In this document: one piece after another, positions 1 to 10,135 of the stretch | Layout: each line of letters starts with the position of its first letter | Position numbering within the stretch: the first letter of the stretch is position 1 | Assembly: GCA_038373885.1 (NCBI GenBank) | Contig: JAWZYV010018234.1 | Span: 1-64,000 of the forward strand | DNA from: Cheiracanthium punctorium | Lineage: Eukaryota; Arthropoda; Arachnida; Araneae; Cheiracanthiidae | Length of the DNA stretch: 64,000 nt | Reading direction: 5' to 3' | The notes under the pieces: model-generated | The model's input: the letters and a program-made list of their open reading frames with translations, nothing else | Told to the model about the DNA's origin: nothing | Databases searched by the model: none | Program-made: the position numbers and the translations under genes

Positions 1-885
1 TGAAAAAGTGAATGTGTTAAACAGATCTTCAGCATAACCTCAAAACGCTTCATTGCTAACCATGCAAACTAAACAGCTAGAAATGTTATGTGCATCACTT
101 TTGATGGAGAGTGAACTTTCATAAGCATCATACTTATCCTACTGTGTTTGAAATGGATTGAAATTGTCATTGACTGTAGTGTAATAGAATTCTTTTTTGT
201 GCTCCTAAGAGAACTATGAAACCTACGTGAACCATTTCTGGTGGAGAACATTTGTTTTATTCATTTTGGTAACATATATTATCACTTGTATATATATATA
301 TATATTTTTTTTTTGATAGATTTACATCTCTAAAATACTCTTCAGTCAGTATGGGCCATCATATAAGCGTAATGTATTGGAGTTGATTTTTGTGCTAATT
401 TAAAAGAACTATAAAAATTATGTGCATCATTTCTTGTGTATTTGTAAATAAAGATGCATTTTGAAAATTAATAATTGATTTGAATTAATTTGTTATAGAA
501 AATCAACCATCTAACCGCACAAAAGTATATAATTTTTTTATAGAAAACTACGACCAGAATTTCATACTCCTCAAGAGTTGCCTTTTAATATAATGCAAAC
601 TATTAGTCCAGTAATAAAATACAATAAAATTTAAGCTATCAATTTAAAATTTTGTTTAAATCATTTAAGCATATGATAAAGTTTTTTAATCCAAGCCTAG
701 CATAGTGACAAGAACATAGAACATTTTATTGTGTGAATTTATATATGGTATGCTGCATGTCAATTCTTAAGTGTATTTAGAAGTTTCCATAAGTATACAT
801 ATACCTTCAGAAGATCATATTATAACATAAGGTTCATACTCAAGAAAGTAAAAACAGCAACGGGACAAAGATTCCAATTGGCTAG
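1..885. other. AT-rich non-coding stretch
   Basis: No credible coding region on either strand. A short TA-dinucleotide run lies near 289-304, followed by a T run. The stretch ends at the left boundary of the inverted-repeat element that starts at 886. Confidence 0.6.
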
Positions 886-1688
886 CGCCCAGACAGCACA
901 TAAGCTTAAATCAAGCTTGACATTTCTTTGAATTTGACGCATTAATGCAAGCTTGACAGTTCAATTCATTCTAAGCTGGCAGCAAGCTTGCAGGAGTCAA
1001 GTTGAATTGTCAAGCTTAAATACAGCTTGATTTAAGCTTGGCAATTGCTACTTGCTTGGTTTTTCCTTTTTAAAGGAGCGTTGATGGCGCCATCTGTGAA
1101 AGAGAATGGACATTAATTGTCTAGCGTCCTCAAATTTGCTGAAAGTTCGTAAAAGATGTGTTTTATTTTATTACCAGTGCCATATTACCGGCAAGGCAAA
1201 CGGGGCAATTGCCCAGGGCCTACAGATTTTAGGGCCCAAAAATCTTACATCTTACACTTTTGTAGATTTTAAAATAAAATTACAAAGGATAAAAAAAAAA
1301 TCAGAAGTTAAATAATTTTTTTAATTATAAAGTATGAACAATAAAAATAATTCAAATTTACATTTGTATAAATTAATTTAAACTTATTTTTAATTCTTCG
1401 AAATGCTCTATATCGATATACACTCATGTCCATAAATTAAGGATAATGAAGTTCAGGCAAAGAAAGAGAAAGAAGCAAAACAAATTTGACTTATTTGTAA
1501 AGTCTATTTATTAAACAAAAAGTAAAGAGCAAAAAAGATGCTATATGTTTGACATAATTAATAAAAATTGCAAGTTTTACTCCCTTGACCAAATTTCAAA
1601 AAAGAACCTATTTACAAAAAACAGTATAACATGGTTAGTAGGATGGTTAATACGGAGTATGTCTCCCGGACGATGCAATACAGGCCTG

Positions 1689-2704
1689 TCAACGCCTAGG
1701 CATGCTGAGTATCAAATGATCAATCTGATCTTGGGGAATATTACACCAACTCATCAAGCAATGCACTCCGAAGTTCCGGTAGACAGGTGGAGGGGGTTGA
1801 CGGGCTGCAATTCGTCGGCCAAGCATATCCCACACATGCTCTATTGGATTCAAGTCCGGTGAGTATGCTGGCCAATGCATACGGGTGATATCCTCCGATT
1901 GAAGGCATTCGTCTACAATGTTTGCACGGTGAGGACGGGCGTTGTCATCCATAAACACAAATTCAGCACCCATGGCGCCCCGAAACAAACGTAATCTGGA
2001 ACAACATGTAACGTAAACGTACATGTTGTTCCAGAATGACATCCCGATAGATGTGGCCTGTCATCGTTTACACTCTGAACATGCAGGTCAGTTCTGGAAC
2101 CAAGAATAATTCCTCCCCAAACGAGCCATCCTGCACCACCGTAACGGTGTCTTTCAATGGTGTTCTCTTGGTGGTAACGGGTACCTGGCGCTCTCCAGAT
2201 GAATGTCCGGCGAGAATCAGACTCCAAACTAAACCTGGACTCGTCGGAAAACATCACACAAGACCACTGTTGCGGTGTCCACAATGCATGCTCTCTACTC
2301 CAGGTTAATCGCAGGCGACAGTGAGTTGCGGTAAGTGGAACACATTTGACAGGCCTACGAGCATATAGACCAATGTGCCCTAAGCGTCTGTACACAGTCT
2401 GCCTTGAAACTGTTGTACCGGTAGCTGAAGAGAGCTGACGAGACAGGTCTGATGCTGTACTCCGTCTGTTTCTTTTGGCAGTAACTGCCAAATAGCGGTC
2501 CTCATTCGGCGTTGTAACTCGGGGGCGACCTGTGCTGTAACGTCTACTCACATTACCATCATCTTGGAATCGTTGCCAAAGCCTGGAGATGACACTCTGG
2601 GCGATTCCAAGTTCATCGGATACTTCCAGCTGGGTACGTCCACATTCCAGTCGTCCGATAATTCTGCCACGTAAAACATCATCCAAATGCCTCCTTTGTG
2701 CCAT
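1689..2704 (-). pseudogene. Tc1-type DD34E transposase, frameshifted
   Basis: Cut-and-paste transposase that in intact relatives binds the TIRs and moves the element between TA sites. The frame begins MAQRRHL at 2704 on the minus strand; an in-frame extension upstream to 2878 is probably not used. The N-terminal part has the paired helix-turn-helix layout of Tc1 transposases, with a basic GRPR hinge. The first catalytic Asp lies in MFSDESRF. The second, in MDDNARPH, and the Glu, in PDLNPIEHVWD, are separated by 34 residues (DD34E). The middle is broken: one frame shift lies near 2073-2080. A second disturbance near 1998-2032 is associated with a local inverted duplication that makes a near-perfect hairpin around the sequence TGGAACAACATGT. 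Total length is close to the roughly 340 residues usual for the family. It cannot encode a functional enzyme as read here. Confidence 0.9.
1998..2032. repeat. Hairpin-forming inverted duplication inside the transposase
   Basis: TGGAACAACATGT is followed after a short spacer by its exact complement ACATGTTGTTCCA. The duplicated arm adds extra bases to the Tc1 coding frame just before the second catalytic Asp, and it coincides with the reading-frame break. It looks like a local templated insertion. Confidence 0.75.
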
Positions 2705-3520
2705 AACAATGCGGTTTTTGCACTGAAAGGCTTTCACAGCGCTTGTGAACAATTTTACTTCTTTGCCACCATTCCTTATATACCCCTCTCTTACACTCTC
2801 GTCATTGTGACGTACCATCCACGCCATCTGGTGGTTTCCTGTAACTTGCATATACTTCTTCAAGATGCGTGTGATCATTCCACAGGTGAAATTTTTATTT
2901 TAGAGTTCAATTTCTGTGTGATTCTGAATTATCCTTAATTTATGGACATGAGTGTAGCATACCAATATGTAGGAAAATAACTAACCACATTTGTAAAGAG
3001 AATTTTTAGCGTTAAAAAATAGCAAAATTTTTCAATTATTTTTTATTATAAGAAATATTTACAAAAATGACTAAAGTGTTTGTATTCCATACATTTTATG
3101 TTAGCAACTGTGATATAGCATTTCGAAGTAACGTTTAACTATCTGTTTCTTTGATTTCAGATTACTTAACACAAAATTTGTGTTAAGTAAGTAAACCCAT
3201 TCTATATTTCCAAATATTTAAATTCTTCAAAATAAAATACAATTATACTACGAAATTGATTTCAAAATCAGTCGTTTGTCTCGATTTTGGCCAGCGGCAG
3301 TATTGCTCATGAGTGTTGCGAAAGTTTTAAAACATGTGTTGCTCTTAAGTTTATGTTATGTTTATTTCCCTATTAGTAGTCTCTAAATCACACATAAAAT
3401 TATTTTAATTTTGATGCATCCCATGGAAAAATAAAAAAACAAATAACATATCGCCCACTTATCAATCTGGCCAGAAAACCGCTTAATAATTCACTTCAAA
3501 CTTTAGTCATAGCTGCACAA

Positions 3521-3592
3521 GGCTCCGGTGGCTGAGATAACGCACTCGGCTACGAACCGAAAGGTCCCGGGTTCTGTTCTAGCCACGGACAC
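3521..3592 (+). other. tRNA-Arg(ACG)-like sequence, probable SINE head
   Basis: About 72 bases resemble a tRNA. There is an A-box-like GTGGCTGAGATAA and an anticodon arm in which CTCGG and CCGAA flank a seven-base loop CTACGAA (anticodon ACG). A degraded T-arm or B box contains GGGTTCTGTTCTAGCC. The acceptor stem pairs only partly, and the T arm has extra bases, so a functional tRNA is unlikely. tRNA-derived heads of this kind are standard in SINEs. I cannot see a clean tail or flanking duplication, so the SINE identity is inferred. Confidence 0.5.
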
Positions 3593-3883
3593 TCGATGGA
3601 AACAGATTAAAATAACTTAAAATTACAGCATAGAGGGGGAAAATGCGGAAAAATAAAGTATGTGGGGCGCGGACGCCCCGTGTATTTTGGAAAAATTTTT
3701 AAGCTTGAAAGTAAGCTTGAAATGTCAAGCTTAATGCAAGCTGAGCAAGTGTAAACTAGAACACTTGATTCAAGCTTGCATCAAGCTTACACGCCTGGAA
3801 TTTTCAAGCTTAATTCAAGCTTATTGACTTGATAAATCAAGCTTGCTGCAAGTTTGATGCAAGTTTGCTGTGCTGTCTGGGCG

Positions 3884-5003
3884 GGACATGGCGTGTCAAA
3901 ACGTCACAGGTACCTGATTTTCATTAACTGTACAGTGAGTAATGTATTTTTGTAATTAACAAATGCACAATACTAAAAGATCTGGTTCTTTAATATCACA
4001 AATTAATATTGCAATTAATGCAAAAAGTGGTGTGTCGAAAAGTAAAGCTCTCGGCAGCCAACTAAATTTGTCCCGTTATTGGTTTTTAGTTGCTTTTGTG
4101 GTTCCTATCTTTCCCTGCCTACTAAAACAACAAGAATAAAAAAAACCATCCAGTTTACAAATAGCAAAAAACTCTACATGTTCAATCATTTACGTGAGAT
4201 ATTGATAAAAATCTAAAGCATCACCAGATATTTTAACGAACGCAATCATTATTGGTGTTGTCTCTCTTACTAAGCATAAATCGCAACTGGAATGATAAAA
4301 CATTTGATCTTTTCTTAGCCTTTCAAAGATACGAATCTTCTCGTACGAATCAAATTGTCCGATAATGATTTTTTGTGTCGTTTGTTTAAACTGCAAAACG
4401 GGAAAGTGTTTTTATATTCATTTATGCTGCAGCTTTTCTTTTACGAGGGTAAGTGGATCATCAAGTATTATTATAACATCATTTATCTTTTCAAGTGACG
4501 TCAAAGTCATAAAAAGACATGAAGAGAGGGACGTCTGTTTGTTCAGTAGAATATTCTTTGATACAATTATATGCTTATGATTTCAGATAACAATTTAGTT
4601 CTTGTCTCAAAAATGATAAAAGTGGCTTTTGCCTTTATTTATAAATGTACGGAGCAGCTTTTGCTTCTTATTTCATTATGCATAATGGGCTTATATAGGT
4701 TAATAAAAAAAAATAATAATAATGCCTTATGTACTCTAACGTGCACTAGTCTGGAGGTCTTTAGTATGAGCTTTAAAAGCATAGTTTTTAAAAAGTTTTT
4801 ACTAGTTTATAATTATTTTTATTCCTTGAAATTTTTCACATTTCATCGAGTATTATAAATTTATGATTTACCACTTTTCAAGATTAATAATTTATAAGCT
4901 TTTAAAGTATTTATTATTATTATAAATATGTTAAGATTTTGTCTCCAACATTCCATTCGAAAATCATCAAATTAATAGAAATAATAATCTCTTGTAATTA
5001 ATT
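3884..5003. other. Non-coding stretch
   Basis: No supportable gene. Short open frames near 4190-4858 are low-complexity, rich in Phe, Ile and Leu as expected of AT-rich DNA, and match no family I know. Confidence 0.55.
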
Positions 5004-5200
5004 AAACGGAACCTGCTAAAGTGGCCATCTTGGTAAAGGGACCACCTGTCTGTAGTGACCACTTTTGTATGTAGTGATCACTTTTGTACGATTTCTCTTT
5101 ACAACTACCACATTTTATCGCCTTCGTATGATGACCATCTTTGTAAGGTGGCCGATTTTGTTCTTTCCGAGGGTGGTCACAGTAGACAGGTTCCACTGTA
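5004..5200. mobile_element. Short inverted-repeat MITE (GGAACCTG ends)
   Basis: The left end reads GGAACCTGCTAAAGTGGCCA. The right end, reverse complemented, reads CAGTGGAACCTGTCTACTGT followed by GACCACC, so the two ends are related inverted repeats about 200 bp apart. The interior repeats the motif GTGACCACTTTTGTA with variation in both orientations. The CAGTGGAACC terminus resembles pogo/Tigger-type MITEs. No clean target duplication remains. Confidence 0.55.
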
Positions 5201-6724
5201 TTTAGATTATATGATTAGTGAGAAGGATTCCTTCCTGAGTAAAGCACACCATTCCAAAATTATTATAGGTTTCTGTTGCTAATCATCCCTGAATTACTCA
5301 TTTTCGATTTTATCTAAATCGCACAATACTGTATTACGATATTTGTTACTGATTCTCTTGGGAAAGTACGCTTACTTGAATCACGCATAATGGGCGTTGG
5401 TTTGAATTTTCGATTCTACAGCTGCCGAAACCGAAAGTAAATAATCTATATCTATCTGAAAAGAATTTTATAATAAGTAAAATATACCTTAACAAAATCA
5501 AATCCAATGACGATGGGAAACCTGAGTAGATATTTGCAAACAAGTATGCGCACATTATTTTTTGCTGCTGCAATATGGCACAACAATTGATATAACAATA
5601 ATAACGAATTTGTCAGAGAGGCAAAGAAAAATGCCACCTCATTAAACAATCTAAATTCAAAAAAGAAAATCATAAGTCATTTGCCAGTCTTTTATCCACA
5701 TAATTTAAAGAGAAAATGCTTTGAATTAGAAATAAATACGTTCGTATGTATATCAGATACCAAAAGTAATTTCAAGCAACTGAAGGTTAATAAACAATCA
5801 ATATCTGCGATAACAATCAGTTTCCGAAACAAGTTTTGCAGAAAAATTTAACTTTATATGACCAAGAGAGTAATTATTCCCTTCCGAACCCCGTAATTTT
5901 CTATTCCAGACTCGCACAACAAAGCCGTCAATTTGAACAATGCACCTCATCCAAAGAATGGCTAGTTAATTTCGATTTTTAAATATTCCCCCTCCAAAAC
6001 CTTGAAAATTCTCAAGGTAAAGGAACGTTTTGCCTAGAAGCATAAAAGAATTCTGCATTTATAATTGATTTCTCGTAAAAGGCTTCGGCAACGCTGCGCA
6101 TTAAGGTTTTTTGATTTTTCAACTCAATTGATTGTCGCCAAGTTAGTTCAATTAAAACTTTTGAATGCCGTTCTAAAATGGAGTCTTCATTCTTCATGGT
6201 CAGTGAATGGGCGTTTTTAAATTCGGTTTGAGTTATGAGCTACTAAAGTTTACCTGTCAAGAGAACGTTTTAATATGTCACTGTTGGCATGAATGTCTGG
6301 AAGTAGTATATACAGGGTGTTTCCAATTTTGTTAAATGAGGTGTATCAATTAAAATTACTAGGGTAATTTCACTTGGGATTCAAGTATAGAGAGCAATAA
6401 TTCTCCATTAATGCAGATGATTTTCAAAATTCTTTAGCCTATCATGTTATCGCCCACTTGTACACGTGTCTCAATAAATCGATGTAATATTTTTATTATA
6501 TAAAGGTAAGTTGACTAAATGGTTTACATATTCGATTTATCAATTAAATCATATTAATAAATACATTATATTGTGAACATGAGGTGGTAAAAAATTCATA
6601 CCTTTCTTATTTTATGCAAGTCTATAGACTCAAGCAAGCAAACTTGAGAGACATTAATATTTTTAAATAGATAAATAGGCAATTAATATGAATATTTTTT
6701 AAATAAAACAAAAAATATATAAGT
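5201..6724. other. Non-coding stretch with an isolated TIR-like motif
   Basis: No gene I can support. At about 6311 the motif TACAGGGTGTTTCC resembles the end of the fold-back element at 60,052-61,034. I did not find its partner nearby, so it may be a solo end. The minus-strand open frame at 6012-6197 reads like protein but has no splice or family support. Confidence 0.5.
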
Positions 6725-8329
6725 AGGGGACACCGGGTACGTTGGCCATAGGGCACGTTGGCCATACGCTTTATTTTAAAATCTGTCCAATAAATGATGA
6801 TACAAGTCCAGAAATGTGTGCCTGCAACGTCATCTCCCTTCCATATCAACGGCAGAGCAGAAGGAATTGCCACTCCGTAGATATTTGTAATTGTATATTT
6901 TTCTTCAAGGTGAGTAAATTGTTGAAGTTCTAACTATTTGTTCCTGATTTGTTAGAGAATAAAATTCAGCATTTTAAAGCATAATATTCAGAAAAATTAT
7001 TCTTCAAAGTTGTATTTCTAGCTATTTATTTCGTGAAATAATTACGGAATAGTCTGTTATAGCGATGTTAAAGAAAAAATGGCGATATGGGGCAAGTTGG
7101 CCCACTGAATAAGGGGCAAGATGGCCCGGTCGGCCAAGGTGCCCCTTGTGAAAAATGTATTTTTGTTTTTATAAAGACCAGACATTTAACTATCAAAAAT
7201 GGTTTTATTCTGTTGGTAGGCTAATAGAGCCAAAATAATAAATGTTTTATGCTCCTTTAAAAACTAAAAGTAAGAAAATTTTGCTTATGCATTTAGAATA
7301 TCATTTAAAACTTTTTTTAGGGATAGATTTTTACTGTTTTGTTAAGCATATGTTTTTCCTATACTTAATATTTTATATGTATTTTTGATGAACCAGATGA
7401 TATCCAAGAGATTGGTCGCTGCCATTTGGTTTGGTGTCTGTGGGTTCGATTTATGATAGATGTCACTGTTTGCAGGGCCGTATTTCTAACTACGCCGAGT
7501 AGATCTCGGACTAGTGCAGCAAAATTCAAAGGGCGACGTTATTATATGCTCAAACACAACCGTACATACTTTTCTTAATAAAAACTTTTGCGGGTTTCCT
7601 GTAGTGCTCTCTAAAATATCCTAAGTTTAATTAATTATTTATTTCCATTTCCGGTCAGAAAAGGTTCGGAATTCTTCAATTCTGACAGTCACACCAATTA
7701 AGAAAGACCTCCAAGATGACCAAAGAAAGGCAAAAGAGAGGAAAAGGAAGTTTCAGGAAAGATTGTCAAAGAGACTTTTTCCAAACGAGCAAAATAATGC
7801 CAAGAAACCTAAACGACGACATAAAAATTCACAAAATTTAAATGCGTATGTGAAGAGGAGCAAGCACACGCTATGTCCTCGTTGTCTGAAATCATTTGAA
7901 AACAGTAAGCCTGGAGAAAAATGGATTCAATGTACGCTATTCCATTCTCCAATCTTTTTACCATTAAAAAAGTAATAATATGTAATCGAGATTTTTTTTA
8001 TTTTCCGCCTTTTTTATATGAATAAAATAAGATTTAATATTACTTTGTGTTCTTTCATCGCTTTCGGAATCCAAATTTCTAATCAGTTAAGTCATCAAGT
8101 CAGTGGGCCAGCTTGCCCAGCCTTGTGGGGCAAGTTGGTCCACTGATTTGATGTTATTTTGTGCATTATGTCAAAACTACTATTTAGAATTTTTCAAATT
8201 TGAATGCCAGATATTATACTTGAAAGTTCACTTAATGTATGGCCTGAAAAAAAGTATTTAAAATATCTGTTTCTTTAAAAAAAAATCTTTATGCAAAAAA
8301 TTTTCCATAGTGCCCAGTCTTCCCTATAA
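6725..8329 (+). mobile_element. pogo/Tigger-like DNA transposon relic
   Basis: The left end, TAGGGGACACCGGGTACGTT, and the reverse complement of the right end, TAGGGAAGACTGGGCAC, are related inverted termini about 1.6 kb apart. Subterminal copies of GGGGCAAGTTGGCCCA-like sequence occur near 6730-6770, 7087-7145 and 8100-8145, in both orientations. The interior keeps the C-terminal part of a transposase (7655-7975). A good 5' splice site, CTTCAAG|GTGAGT, lies near 6910 and an acceptor-like CCGGTCAG near 7658. The relic may therefore preserve the intron of the original transposon gene. The catalytic DDE core is not visible, so the copy is internally deleted. Confidence 0.7.
7655..7975 (+). pseudogene. 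C-terminal fragment of a pogo/Tigger-like transposase
   Basis: An open frame of about 106 codons. It begins with sequence like RNSSILTVTPIKKDL, the segment typically found just after the DDE core of jerky/tigger-type transposases. A very basic linker follows (KAKERKRKF, KKPKRRHK), then a cysteine motif CPRC...KWIQC. In relatives this continues into a small PHD-like zinc-binding tail with another CxxC, WAH and more Cys. Here the frame runs into FHSPIFLPLKK and a stop, so the tail is lost, probably by frameshift after WIQC. No catalytic residues remain. Confidence 0.7.
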
Positions 8330-8871
8330 TAAATTAAAACCTCGCTCGTTTTCTGCATTTGTATGGAAAATGGCAACCTGTGCTTCTGCATTCATCTACG
8401 TTATATTTTGCAATTATATATAATTTTTAGAGGACATTTTGAAAGCAATTTCTCACGTTTTATTTATTTTCATGTCCTCAATACAGATGGTAAATATTCA
8501 AACTGTACGCAATATTTTTTCCATTTCCAAAAGTTTTCTAATGACATCTCGTTTCTCTTTATGCCATACATTTTATAAAGGGCGATATATTAAAAATCCA
8601 TGTTAAACAATGAAGAAAGAACTTTTTTGGAAAAGTATTGCTTTTTGGAGCATAATAATTCTATTGAAATTCTCAGATTTTTGGCTTATACACAAACAGA
8701 ATTAAATATCCTTTTCAACAGCTCAAATAATAGCAAAAGCGTTTATAAAAAGAAAAACGACAACGCCACAGATGAACGAACATAATTAGAACTTCTCTTC
8801 CCACTAATGTGTGAAAACAAATGATAATAGGAACGTACTGGTTTTTTTACATTGCTGTTAATATATATTTT
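8330..8871. other. Non-coding stretch
   Basis: AT-rich, with short open frames at 8363-8578 and 8600-8785 that show no recognisable motif. Nothing else seen. Confidence 0.5.
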
Positions 8872-10135
8872 CTGTGAAAGAACGAAATTGAAGAATGTCG
8901 ACTTTCATCGGTGAATGTGACTATCACACATACCAAATATGTCGGTGAAAGACCGAATATTTGCTTATATTCTAGCACATTCGGACTACCACCGGTGTAT
9001 GTCGACAAGCACAGCTATGCTCTGGCGGAGGTCGAAAAGAGAAGCCGAGATAAACAGAAAGGGAAAACGTGGAAAAAAAATTTTTATTCTGTAGGGTGAC
9101 CATATTTCTCCGTGATCCCCCATGGTTATCAAAGAAAAGTCCACTATGGTATAACCCTTTAAGGTGCAGTGATCCCGCTCTGGGAATACCAAACTCTGAC
9201 GTTTTGTCTGCTGCCAGTCACGAAGAATAGATTTGATTTCTATAAAAATAGTTCCGGGTGACATAGCTCCACGAGAATCCTTTACTTTTTAGCACGTCAT
9301 TTCCCATAAAAAAATTGTCACGATTATTTTTAACAGCACTGAAATACTGAACAGCACTGAACTGAACAGCACTGAAAGAAGGGCAGCCGTTGCCATCGTT
9401 CGACTTAACTACCATCAAGATGGCGGACGATCGAAACGTTCATCGCGCGCCACAGATCTAGAGACCCTTTTTTGACTCAGCTGGCTGTGCTTAACTACCA
9501 TCAAGATGGCGGACGATCGAAACGTTCATCGCGTGCCCATCTTGATGGTAGTTAAGTCTAGCTATGGCAACGGCTGCCCTTTTTTCAGCATTGGGAAAGG
9601 GGTGCGCCTCAAAGGGATAAATGCCATCTTCTTTATTGGCTAAACGTGAAACTAAAATCTTAACGCTTAACATTTATCTAAGTGCATTTTCGATCGTTAG
9701 TAAGAAGGCAAATAATACCAAGCATCCTTTCTTTTTCTCATACTAAAATCTTAAGCTACAAGTCAAAAAAAAAAGTCTGTCTATCCTTTAAATCTACCAC
9801 GGCATTTAACTTCTCCGCGGTTAGTCCCGCAATTGAAAATTCTTCCACAGAGTGTGTAACCCCTGTCCTTACCTTGATTGGTCTCAGCAAGAGAAGCGAA
9901 AACGTTACGTCGTCCTCGGGATATTTTATCGCTCCTGAAATAGAGAACAAAATACAAATCTGCCTCATAGTCAACATTCACCATTAGTGCATGGTAAATG
10001 TCGGCATTTGCCGGTGTAAGTAGGAAATAAGGTTATTTAGCTAATATTTCTGACATTCACCAAACGACTATGTGAATGCTGACATTCACCAGTGAATGTC
10101 GACATTCTCCGGATTTCGGACTTTCACAGTAACAT
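8872..10135. mobile_element. Inverted-repeat element with TGTGAAAG ends
   Basis: The left end (about 8872-8920) reads CTGTGAAAGAACGAAATTGA, then GAATGTCGAC...GGTGAATGT. The reverse complement of the right end (about 10,080-10,135) reads TGTTACTGTGAAAGTCCGAA, then ATCCGGAGAATGTCGAC...GGTGAATGT. These are clearly the two imperfect TIRs of one element, about 45 bp long. The same termini recur at 27,163-27,303. Internal short frames on the minus strand (9756-9984) suggest decayed coding sequence but match nothing I can name. A TTAA-type MITE (9155-9616) is inserted in it. The TGTTAC ends recall Ginger-type elements, but this is only a suggestion. Confidence 0.65.
9155..9616. mobile_element. piggyBac-like MITE, copy 1 (ATAA target)
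   Basis: Inverted termini CCCTTTAAGG and GCGCCTCAAAGGG with a 4-bp flanking duplication ATAA (9151-9154 and 9617-9620). The 401-bp relative at 34,763-35,163 is flanked by TTAA, the target of piggyBac transposases. The interior holds AACAGCACTGAA tandem motifs and a duplicated segment containing ACCATCAAGATGGCGGACGA, which appears twice directly and once inverted near 9535-9555. No coding capacity. Confidence 0.75.

Larger units (their letters stand above)
1421..2954 (-). mobile_element. Tc1-family DNA transposon, decayed
   Basis: A 1,534-bp element bounded by 27-bp perfect terminal inverted repeats beginning CACTCATGTCCATAAATTAA (1421-1447, complement at 2928-2954). It is flanked by TA at 1419-1420 and 2955-2956, the duplicated TA target typical of Tc1/mariner. 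It holds one transposase reading frame on the minus strand that is broken by frameshifts. The perfect TIRs suggest the insertion is not very old or that the ends were conserved in an active family. It lies inside the 886-3883 element and must be younger than it. Confidence 0.93.
886..3883. mobile_element. Unclassified inverted-repeat element with AAGCTT-rich ends
   Basis: The ends carry a 15-bp perfect terminal inverted repeat: CGCCCAGACAGCACA at 886-900 and its complement at 3869-3883. Inside each end (about 900-1060 and 3700-3865) the motif CAAGCTT or AAGCTTGA recurs many times in both orientations. This resembles the subterminal repeat arrays to which some DNA transposases bind. The 3-kb body holds a Tc1 insertion (1421-2954) and a tRNA-like segment, so the original element was about 1.4 kb or less. 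I see no transposase of its own and no clear target-site duplication (left flank ggctag, right flank ggacat), so the superfamily is undetermined. The paired termini are seen directly; that it is one mobile unit is inference. Confidence 0.6.

Noticed and set aside
2051..2308. Plus-strand open frame opposite the Tc1 transposase
   Set aside because: It is the antisense shadow of the transposase coding strand and has no family match.
1176..3305. Possible hAT element with a CAGTGCCATATTACCGGC end and a GGCAATTGCCC phrase
   Set aside because: The putative partner near 3290 matches only loosely and no 8-bp duplication is visible.
3521..3592. Functional tRNA-Arg gene
   Set aside because: The acceptor stem pairs poorly and the T arm has extra bases. 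A SINE head or pseudo-tRNA is more likely.
6012..6197. Minus-strand 61-codon frame beginning MKNEDSILERHSK
   Set aside because: It is protein-like in composition but has no domain, splice signal or neighbouring exon.
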